36,393 bases of DNA from an uncultured Kiritimatiellota bacterium. Lineage in GTDB: Bacteria; Verrucomicrobiota; Kiritimatiellia; RFP12; DVOR01. Under the pieces are notes generated by a model. It saw only the letters and a program-made list of their open reading frames with translations, had not been told where the DNA came from and searched no databases. The translations under genes and the position numbers were made by a program. Shown one piece after another: positions 19,302-26,096 of this stretch (position 1 is the first letter of the stretch; the number at the start of each line of letters is the position of its first letter). The stretch spans positions 1-36,393 of the forward strand of contig CALXOF010000020.1 in NCBI GenBank assembly GCA_944389945.1. Reading direction: 5' to 3'.

Positions 19302-22235
19302 ATGAAGGCTGCGCTCCGCCGGTATCTTCTTTCCACCGCGAACCTGCGGCAGGTCGACCCCAACAGAGAGGTCTTTGAGGCCTTTCTGACGCAGGAGGTC
19401 GATCCGCTCTTTGCGTTGCGTGAGGCCGCAGTGGTGCGCTTTCGACAGGCACGATGGCTAGCCAAGCAGGAAAAAGGAGCATTGCCGCTAACGTGGCAAG
19501 AAGTGGAGGAGACCTTCACGCGTAAAACTCCGCGAGCGGGATTGGAGACTACTCTGGCGCGGGAATTGCCGACAGTGCTGACGCAGATCTTTGACCGATT
19601 ACGAAAAGTATTGCGACGAGAGCGCGAACCACAACCCGTGGGACGCGTGGAACAATTAGACGCAGCGTGCCTGCGATGGCTGACGCGTCAGCCGGGTTAC
19701 ACGGTGGCACAAAAAGCCGGGCCACGACAACAGGTCTTGGCCGTGGTGCGACGGGAGAATTACGACATTCTGGAGAACCGTGTCCTAAAAGATTTGTTGC
19801 TACGTACAACGCGCTTGACAGAGCGTTGGCTAGAGGAAAACGAAAAAACTTTTCCAAACCACGAAACCGTCAAGGCCGTCAAACGCTTGAGCAACCTCTG
19901 TCGAAAGGGGATGGAACTAGAGGTGTTGCAAGGCGTTTCACCGCTCCATGACGTGCCGAAACCAAACTATGTGCTTACGCAAGATACGCTCTATCGGCGA
20001 ATTTGGGATGCCTATCTGCTGGTGGTGGAGCACTATCGCTTGATTGAGGGATTGTGGGACAGAAGAAAAGAGCTAACGTTCACCCTTAGACAATGGCAAA
20101 GCTCCGCTAAAGTATATAGCAAAAGTTTCTATCAGTCGGAGCTCTGGATTTGCCCTATCAAGAATGACAAACCATGGGCAGAAGATTATCCACAATTCTA
20201 CGTTCACGATAAAGCGTGCCAACCTTATTGGGAACACAAAGAGAACGAACACGTTACCGTCGACCTCTTGGGGTTACACCTCTCCGATGTTTTGCTCATG
20301 CCAGATGACCACCGCCCAAACGCCAAACCACGCCTCGTCGACTTCAATGCACCTTATGTAGACTTTCGTCCGGAAGATGAGCCTCAACATCGTCAACGCG
20401 GCAAATATCTGTTGGATATCCTCCGAGAACGTGACCAGAAAGGTCTGACTGACTACTTCGAACAACTTTACGGAGCGATTGGCGGTTCGGACTGGACTGT
20501 TTTGGTCGCAGACGATTGGGAACCCGAATGGTTGGAGTCCATCAAACAGGCCGCCTCTGCTGCCATCGGTTCCTCCAATGTCTTCCTTCTCTGGCGCACC
20601 ATCGCTTACGCGTTGGGTACAGAAAACCACTCTCCAGATGTCTCCGTACCTCGTCTCAATGGCCCATGCGACAAAGTCTGGCTCAGTTACGACAAAGATG
20701 GGCGTCCTTGCCACCATGCTTATCGTTTTCATAAAGAAGAATTTGATGTTCCTTTTCTTCCGAAACGACCAGAACGCACTCTTTTCGAGTGGTTGTGGGA
20801 ACCTGGAAAGCAAGACAATGCCGTTGCAATTCAACTGCAACATGGAGTCGATAAGTTTAAGTCCATACCAAAAGACCTCAACAAAACATCTCCTGCTTAT
20901 TGGGATGAACTCATGGGGCTCTACATGGTCTATCAGACCCCAGACGAGCGCATCGAGCTCCGAACGTTAATGGAATATAACGAACACTTCGCTGGAGGTG
21001 CCACTTATATTGGCACAGCGAAACAAGAGTTCCACCTAAAGGGTGCCTCTGGAATGCGGCTTTATCTTCTAGAGTGGCATCATCCCGATCGGGACAAGAA
21101 CCTCTCACTGTTCGCCTGTAAGTTGAAAGAAATCGCCGGGAATGAGCAGATTTGGATGTTGGCCAAAGCCACGCCTGGCCAAGGCGTAGTCAAGTTGGAA
21201 CTTAACCATCCCTCTTTACCACACCCGGAAACCATCGCCTTGGCCGGTCTAAAAAAGACAAATGAAACGGCGGCGAAACTTGAGGACGAGATGGAGCGTT
21301 CCTTCCCGCCTATCTCACCCAAGGTCATCGCAAATGGCAATCTATTGTCTTGGAGTGAGAAAGAGGATATTCATGCCTTCGCAGACGGTCAAATTGATTC
21401 GTTAAACGGCGGACTGTTTTCCCGTGCTCACTATCTCTATCCACTCGGAACGCTCCCACCAAACATGAGTAAGCTGGAATATCTGCGTCGGGAAAACGTA
21501 TTCGGCGCAGAAGAAGATCATCAATATCCAGACCTAGACCTATATACTTTATTCAGTCGCCTCAAGATAGATTTCAACGCGCTTTTCAGAAGGCTCAACG
21601 ATTGTGCCAAGTGCGAGATTCAGCAAGGCATCTATAGCCAGGCTTTGCGCCTAATTGCTTGGACATATCAATCCGACAACCCGCTTTTCACCGATTTGCG
21701 TTCCGTCTGCGTGCGCTTGGTGACGCGAGGAAGAAGGTCTGACAGAGAACTGATAACCTTTTGTGCCAATCTGTGTAACAAACCGAGCGAATGGAGCGCT
21801 CTCTTCTCGTCTTGCATGGAGTTCTTTGAAAATGGGTGGAGTGGTTGTGCGGAACGTCAGCGCCTCCTCTACAATCTACTCATGTTCAACGAGGATTTCA
21901 TCTCGTCGTTGTATCTCCATCTTCCCCAGAAAAAGAAAGACATAGAAACCCTAGTGCGTGTGCTTTGTGACACTAGTACAGACCTAGCGATAGGTGACAT
22001 ACAGCGGAATAGCTGTCTACGGAGCCTACTTTACCTTCTTCGGATTCGACTTTTCGACGGGAAACGTTTCGCCATGCCAGAAATAGACAACCTCAATTAT
22101 GGCCGTATTGCTGCGATTTGCCAAGAGGGGAAGCGTTGGCCTGGGGATGGTGCCCTAACCAAGATCTATCGAGAGGTGCTTCGGCATTATTTGAATGGAA
22201 ATGGACGGATTGATGAAATCCCACAACAGAACTAA
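19302..22235 (+). CDS. Large McrC-like (DUF2357-like) partner protein
   Basis: A 977-aa protein recognised mainly by position directly behind the McrB-like gene and by an N-terminal DUF2357/McrC-like part. The block RRENYDILENRVLKDLLLR (near residue 150-167) resembles the ENR-x-[LV]K segment of that family, and aromatic-rich DTLYRRIWDAYLLV follows. The middle (about 320-480) contains repeated Asp/Trp-rich stretches (VDFNAPYVDF, DWTVLVADDWEPEW, VFLLWRTIAYALG) that I cannot assign. The C-terminal third is helical. I do not see a clear PD-(D/E)XK nuclease signature, unlike classical McrC. It starts 3 nt after the McrB-like stop with no clear Shine-Dalgarno, so translation is probably coupled. 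Its 3' end overlaps the helicase gene. GC content shifts along the gene. Confidence 0.62.
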   Translation: MKAALRRYLLSTANLRQVDPNREVFEAFLTQEVDPLFALREAAVVRFRQARWLAKQEKGALPLTWQEVEETFTRKTPRAGLETTLARELPTVLTQIFDRLRKVLRREREPQPVGRVEQLDAACLRWLTRQPGYTVAQKAGPRQQVLAVVRRENYDILENRVLKDLLLRTTRLTERWLEENEKTFPNHETVKAVKRLSNLCRKGMELEVLQGVSPLHDVPKPNYVLTQDTLYRRIWDAYLLVVEHYRLIEGLWDRRKELTFTLRQWQSSAKVYSKSFYQSELWICPIKNDKPWAEDYPQFYVHDKACQPYWEHKENEHVTVDLLGLHLSDVLLMPDDHRPNAKPRLVDFNAPYVDFRPEDEPQHRQRGKYLLDILRERDQKGLTDYFEQLYGAIGGSDWTVLVADDWEPEWLESIKQAASAAIGSSNVFLLWRTIAYALGTENHSPDVSVPRLNGPCDKVWLSYDKDGRPCHHAYRFHKEEFDVPFLPKRPERTLFEWLWEPGKQDNAVAIQLQHGVDKFKSIPKDLNKTSPAYWDELMGLYMVYQTPDERIELRTLMEYNEHFAGGATYIGTAKQEFHLKGASGMRLYLLEWHHPDRDKNLSLFACKLKEIAGNEQIWMLAKATPGQGVVKLELNHPSLPHPETIALAGLKKTNETAAKLEDEMERSFPPISPKVIANGNLLSWSEKEDIHAFADGQIDSLNGGLFSRAHYLYPLGTLPPNMSKLEYLRRENVFGAEEDHQYPDLDLYTLFSRLKIDFNALFRRLNDCAKCEIQQGIYSQALRLIAWTYQSDNPLFTDLRSVCVRLVTRGRRSDRELITFCANLCNKPSEWSALFSSCMEFFENGWSGCAERQRLLYNLLMFNEDFISSLYLHLPQKKKDIETLVRVLCDTSTDLAIGDIQRNSCLRSLLYLLRIRLFDGKRFAMPEIDNLNYGRIAAICQEGKRWPGDGALTKIYREVLRHYLNGNGRIDEIPQQN

Positions 22236-25200
22236 AGAGAGAGACTCGCCAATAACCACCACCTCACCATGGGAAGATTTTCGGGTGCTGTGCGGGTATT
22301 ACGCGGAGTGCGTGCAAGTGGCGGAGCGGCCAACGGAATATTTGCCGCTGAAAGAGGAGCATGATCTGTTCTGCGTAGCGCATCCGCCGGTCGGGTGGCT
22401 AAGCGGGGACTCATTTGAGGTCACGTTGGACCATCGGCGAGAATTGCTCTTCATCAACCGCATCTTGAGGCGAGAGCAGTTCGACGAGACCTTTTATGTG
22501 GGATATCCATGTGAGGTCGTCAAGGGCGAACGGGACCTCCTCGCAGTGCCGGTCTTCTTGATTCCGGCGGAAGCCCGAGAAGTGGAGAGGGGGCTCTGGG
22601 AGATTACGATGGACCTCGGTGCCACCCATTTGAACCATGGCTGGCTGGACTTCAATGTGCCGCAAGAGGCACGCTCACACGTGTTAACATTGTTCTACGG
22701 TCGGGACGATGGCCAGGTGGATTTTGAGGCCGCGTGTGCCTATCTCTCAAAGTGTCATCAAAAGACCATTGACCCAAATCTTCCGGAATCCTACATCGAG
22801 CATAAAAAGGGACTTGCGAACGTTGCCGTGCTTGGCGTCGGGATGAAGCTGAAGTACTCCAAGACTTTGCGCCGGGAACTTTTGCACATCCGGCAGGAGT
22901 CGGACGAGGTGCTTGACCGGACGGCCTTGGCATATGTCTTTCGGAACCCGCCTTTGCCGAACGAGGCAAAACCCGGGAACGAACGGGCCTTTCCCGCGAA
23001 CTTCCTGCCGGCAAACCTGGAGCAGCAACGGGCACTCATCGAGGCGCTCTCCAAGCCCTGCACGCGCATTCAAGGTCCGCCCGGGACAGGCAAATCGCAA
23101 GCCGCGGTGAATCTCTTGCTCAACCTGGCCTATCGAGGCCAATCCGTCCTCTTCACCAGCCGCAACCATCGGGCCATCCATGCCATCGATGAGAAGGTGC
23201 ACGCCGCGCTTTCCAAGGCCTCCCAAAGCGTTGACCTCACGGACTGGGTACAATTCTGTTCCAACGAAGACGGAAGTAAGCGGAGAACTTGGTCTGAGAC
23301 AGACCTTGAGGCGCTCCAAAGCCAAGTCAAAATCTTTGACGATGAGACACCTCCTCTGGCGCGGAAACTGGCGCTCGAGGCATTCAACAATGGGCTTGAG
23401 GACTGGGCGGACGGTTGGGTGGATTTGGAACACCGTCAAATTGTGTTACGCCACCTTGAGGCGGCAGAGACCCTTGTCGAAGTGTTGGAATCGGGGCTTC
23501 GCATCCCGGAAGAGACCGACCTTCGCGCCCTACGCGCAGACCTGCGCCGCTTGGCCCGCCATCCTCGGACATGGCTGGGACGCCTGTTGTGGTGGATATT
23601 GCGACGCGAACGGCGACAAGACGCATTGGAAATTGCGTTGCGCAACCGTTTCCCGAAGCTCATTGCGCCACGGAACAGACAACTCTTTCATCGGCGTCTC
23701 CTTCGTCAATCCTGTCGTGTGGCGCATCTGCGCAAAGCTCGCGTGACACTTGCCGAGCAACGCAACGCGGCCAACGAACTCCCGCCCTATGGCCCCCTAC
23801 TCGACCGTACGATTGAGGCGAGCAAACAGTGTGCAGAGAATCAACTCACTGCGCTTCTGGCCCGGATTTGTAATCGAGCTCAGTCTATCGACCCGAATTT
23901 GATTCAATCCATTGCCGCAACCTGTGCACGGTTTCGTCGTTCGAATCTGCCCTTCTTGGCGACCATCGTCACACCGACTCTTCACGATGAGGTGGCCCAA
24001 GCCTTTGCCAAATTAACGCAGCTCTATCCCATTTGGGTCTGCACCTTACTTTCCCTCACCAAGGCCTCACCTTGCAACGCCGCGCTCTTCGACCGTGTCA
24101 TCATCGATGAAGCCGCGCAATGCGACATCCCGCCCATGATTCCCGCGCTCTTCCGCGCCAAGGGTGTCACCGTCATCGGGGACCCGCAACAGTTCCCGCC
24201 CGTAATCGACCTCCCTGTGGCACGCCATCTCCTCATCCAACGGCGCCACGGTCTGCTTGACCAACGTTTCGCAGCTTACGATTACGCAAAGGAGAACGCT
24301 TACACCGCCGTCCATGTCCCTGCCATCTTGCTCACGGAACAGTTTCGGAGCGTGCCAGACATCATCGGCTATTGCAGCGAAACCTACTACGGTGGACGCC
24401 TCATTGTCCGTACGCCGCAGAGCGAGCAACCCCACCCCATCTCCCGCGCTCTGGGGCATAAGGCCGACCTGGATTGGGTGGATGTGGTGGGAACCATTGA
24501 CGATGAAGTCCAAGCGTTGAAATCACAACTGGATGCCCTCGTCAACAATCTCAGTGAATTGCCGAAGGAGTTCTCCATCGGCATCATCACCCCCTTCCGC
24601 AAGCTCGCGGAAGACCTTCGGACGCAACTTCATCCATATGCTAAGCGACTTCAAGGACACCTTAACCTCGACCACATCAACACCGTCAACGCCTTCCAAG
24701 GCGGGGAATGTGACCTTATCTTCATTGTGCTTGGCCTGACGGACGAGACCACACATGGGAAGACATGGTACGCCACCGACCGTTCGCACGCCTATATCTA
24801 CAACGTGGCCGTCTCCCGTGCCAAGGTGTGTTGCATTATCATCGGGGACCGCAAACGCGCGCTTCTGTCCGGTTCCACGGCGCTATCCAAATTGGCGGCC
24901 GAACGCAAGCGGCGCAAACCAAAAGCGGATAGCATCGGTCCTGGTGAGAAGGTCTTGGAACAAGCCTTGCGCCGCCTCGGCCTCAATCCTGAGCCGCAAT
25001 ACCCACTGGGATCCAGATGGTTGGACTTGGCCTTGGTTGATAGCAAAATCGACATCGAGGTGGACGGCAGAAGGTATCATCTCAATGGGCGCGGCGAACG
25101 GAAACAGGACGACTTTTATCGTGAAAATGAAATCCGTTCCAAAGGGTGGATGATCAGCCGTCACTGGCACAACGACGTCACGAACGCCCCAGACGCCATT

Positions 25201-25254
25201 GCACGCGAAATCCTTGCCCTGCACCAATCCCGCCTTAATAAGACTAAGACCTGA
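22213..25254 (+). CDS. Upf1-like SF1 helicase fused to a Vsr/PD-(D/E)XK-like nuclease (CoCoNuT CnuH-like)
   Basis: A protein of about 1013 aa. The N-terminal 280 residues are unassigned. The superfamily 1 helicase core follows: motif I GPPGTGKS near 290, motif Ia LFTSRNHRAI, motif II VIIDEAAQCD near 628, motif III VIGDPQQFPP, LTEQFRS, IGIITPFR, motif V NTVNAFQGGECD and motif VI VAVSRAK. The C-terminus (about 910-1013) has PGEKVLEQALRRLGL, then LDLALVDSKIDIEVDGRRYH and a Trp/His-rich end, the layout of DUF559/Vsr-type endonucleases with the Asp and E-x-D core. Such helicases act on RNA or DNA 5' to 3'. Three in-frame ATGs (22195, 22201, 22213) compete. I take 22213, giving a 23-bp overlap with the McrC-like gene; none has a clear ribosome site. 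It is the last gene of the operon and has no hairpin terminator. Confidence 0.85.
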   Translation: MKSHNRTKERDSPITTTSPWEDFRVLCGYYAECVQVAERPTEYLPLKEEHDLFCVAHPPVGWLSGDSFEVTLDHRRELLFINRILRREQFDETFYVGYPCEVVKGERDLLAVPVFLIPAEAREVERGLWEITMDLGATHLNHGWLDFNVPQEARSHVLTLFYGRDDGQVDFEAACAYLSKCHQKTIDPNLPESYIEHKKGLANVAVLGVGMKLKYSKTLRRELLHIRQESDEVLDRTALAYVFRNPPLPNEAKPGNERAFPANFLPANLEQQRALIEALSKPCTRIQGPPGTGKSQAAVNLLLNLAYRGQSVLFTSRNHRAIHAIDEKVHAALSKASQSVDLTDWVQFCSNEDGSKRRTWSETDLEALQSQVKIFDDETPPLARKLALEAFNNGLEDWADGWVDLEHRQIVLRHLEAAETLVEVLESGLRIPEETDLRALRADLRRLARHPRTWLGRLLWWILRRERRQDALEIALRNRFPKLIAPRNRQLFHRRLLRQSCRVAHLRKARVTLAEQRNAANELPPYGPLLDRTIEASKQCAENQLTALLARICNRAQSIDPNLIQSIAATCARFRRSNLPFLATIVTPTLHDEVAQAFAKLTQLYPIWVCTLLSLTKASPCNAALFDRVIIDEAAQCDIPPMIPALFRAKGVTVIGDPQQFPPVIDLPVARHLLIQRRHGLLDQRFAAYDYAKENAYTAVHVPAILLTEQFRSVPDIIGYCSETYYGGRLIVRTPQSEQPHPISRALGHKADLDWVDVVGTIDDEVQALKSQLDALVNNLSELPKEFSIGIITPFRKLAEDLRTQLHPYAKRLQGHLNLDHINTVNAFQGGECDLIFIVLGLTDETTHGKTWYATDRSHAYIYNVAVSRAKVCCIIIGDRKRALLSGSTALSKLAAERKRRKPKADSIGPGEKVLEQALRRLGLNPEPQYPLGSRWLDLALVDSKIDIEVDGRRYHLNGRGERKQDDFYRENEIRSKGWMISRHWHNDVTNAPDAIAREILALHQSRLNKTKT

Positions 25255-25283
25255 GTCCACTTCGAGCCTACTCATCGTTACCA

Positions 25284-25377
25284 AATGACAGGTCTGGAAG
25301 ATGGCGTATCTTGCGTTGGGCAAGAGGATTGTCATTGATTTAGAGAGGACGAATGACAGGTCTTTGGCAAGGGTGCG
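25284..25377 (+). repeat. 94-bp direct-repeat element, copy B
   Basis: AATGACAGGTCT at 25284-25295 and 25352-25363, 68 bp apart, with TATCTT and TTGATTTAGA in the core and TTGGCAAGGGTGCG after the second box. A 35-codon frame starts at ATG 25301 (MAYLALGKRIV...NDRSLARV) and ends at 25408. Confidence 0.87.
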
Positions 25378-25484
25378 TGACAGAATCACCAAGCATCCAA
25401 GCTTCTAAGCCTCCAAACTTCCAGTTGGTTTTGAACAAGGGTGCATGATGCATCACCGAGCATCCTAACTTCCACGGTGTCTTC

Positions 25485-25535
25485 CGCGTGCGCGAGTACG
25501 CCCTTAATCTGCCAAATCTGCTCAATCTGCGGTTT
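25485..25535 (-). repeat. GCAGATT-box repeat, copy 2 (inverted, degenerate hairpin)
   Basis: On the minus strand: CCGCAGATTGAGCAGATTTG, then GCAGATTAAGGGCGTA and a degenerate GCGT/ACGC arm. Same family as 15698-15753. Confidence 0.7.
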
Positions 25536-25661
25536 CCTGAACGGCCTAGTGGCTTTCCAAGAAAACGGAAGAAACGCAAGGGATGGGCACGGTAGAGAGG
25601 CCGTAAGGCCGAACGGTGAAGTGCCAAGGCCCTTGCGCTTCTAGCGTTTTAGACGACGCGG

Positions 25662-25696
25662 TAGGACATATAGGACGTATAGGACATATAGGACGG
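25662..25696 (+). repeat. 9-bp tandem repeat TAGGACATA
   Basis: Almost four units: TAGGACATA, TAGGACGTA, TAGGACATA, TAGGACG. Similar tandem GGAC/TATA satellites are, as I recall, common between genes in PVC and related genomes. Confidence 0.85.
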
Positions 25697-25821
25697 CGGC
25701 TGATGCCGGTGGACTTCCAACAACCAAAGCGTGGCGTGCGAAGCCCGCCATGCCCCTACAGGCCCTTCGGGCCGGACGTGCGCCTTGCGCGCACGCACGG
25801 CCCACCCCTGCATCGTGCTCT

Positions 25822-25859
25822 TAGCCGTGGAAGGTTTGGCGCTTCGCGCCTGCACGGTG
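25822..25859 (+). repeat. REP-like palindromic element, copy 4
   Basis: TAGCCGTGGAAGGTTT, hairpin GGCGCTTCGCGCC, TGCACGGTG. Nearly identical to 10123-10162 until the last bases. Confidence 0.8.
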
Positions 25860-25904
25860 TCCTTTGTGGTTCTCCGTGTCCTTTGTGGTGAAAACACACT
25901 GGCA

Positions 25905-25958
25905 GTCCTGCGTGCGGTAGCACGCCCTTAATCTGCTCAAAATCTGCGCAATCTGCGG
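25905..25958 (-). repeat. GCAGATT-box repeat with GCGTGC hairpin, copy 3 (inverted)
   Basis: On the minus strand: CGCAGATTGCGCAGATT, then GAGCAGATTAAGG and the hairpin GCGTGC-TACC-GCACGC (plus map 25910-25925). Stem identical to 15733-15748, loop different. Confidence 0.75.
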
Positions 25959-25986
25959 ATTCTCTTGCGTCGCTCTGTCCCCTAAG

Positions 25987-26010
25987 TCGCCATTTTCCCC
26001 GGACACTATT
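25987..26010 (-). repeat. Isolated left end of the 463-bp mobile-element family (inverted)
   Basis: Read on the minus strand from 26010, 22 of 24 bases match the left end at 32820-32843, including TGTCCGGGGAAAATGG, and GACGCAAG follows further in. I find no partner end or target duplication, so it looks like a remnant. Confidence 0.65.
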
Positions 26011-26048
26011 GGTTTGCGGAAAACTAACGGACAGGAAGGGGGACGTTT

Positions 26049-26057
26049 TGGTAAACT
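26049..26057 (+). promoter_or_regulatory. Candidate extended -10 promoter for dnaB
   Basis: TGG followed by TAAACT, 39 bp before the dnaB ATG. No -35 of quality at 16-19 bp. It lies 39 bp right of the element end at 26010. Confidence 0.45.
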
Positions 26058-26096
26058 ATAGGGCTGATTTTCTGAGACGTGCCCAAGAAGTAGACA

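Larger units (their letters stand above)
25255..26096. other. 842-bp repeat cluster between the defence operon and dnaB
   Basis: No convincing gene. From left to right it holds a 94-bp direct-repeat element (25284-25377) and its near-palindromic tail GGTGCGTGACAGAATCACC, a partial second tail (GGTGCATGATGCATCACC, 25440-25457), an inverted GCAGATT-box repeat, a 9-bp tandem repeat, a REP-like copy, two CCTTTGTGGT boxes (about 25861 and 25881), a second inverted GCAGATT-box repeat, an inverted end of the 463-bp mobile-element family (25987-26010) and the dnaB promoter. Short frames here (for example those encoding TTKDTENHKGH) are repeat translations. Confidence 0.75.

Noticed and set aside
16233..25254. 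Prophage or conjugative element
   Set aside because: No integrase, structural phage, relaxase or type IV secretion genes, and no tRNA attachment site; the four genes form a self-contained defence-type operon.
25255..26010. A complete second copy of the 463-bp mobile element
   Set aside because: Only one inverted end (25987-26010) is recognisable. I could not find the opposite end or a flanking duplication, so it is listed as a remnant.
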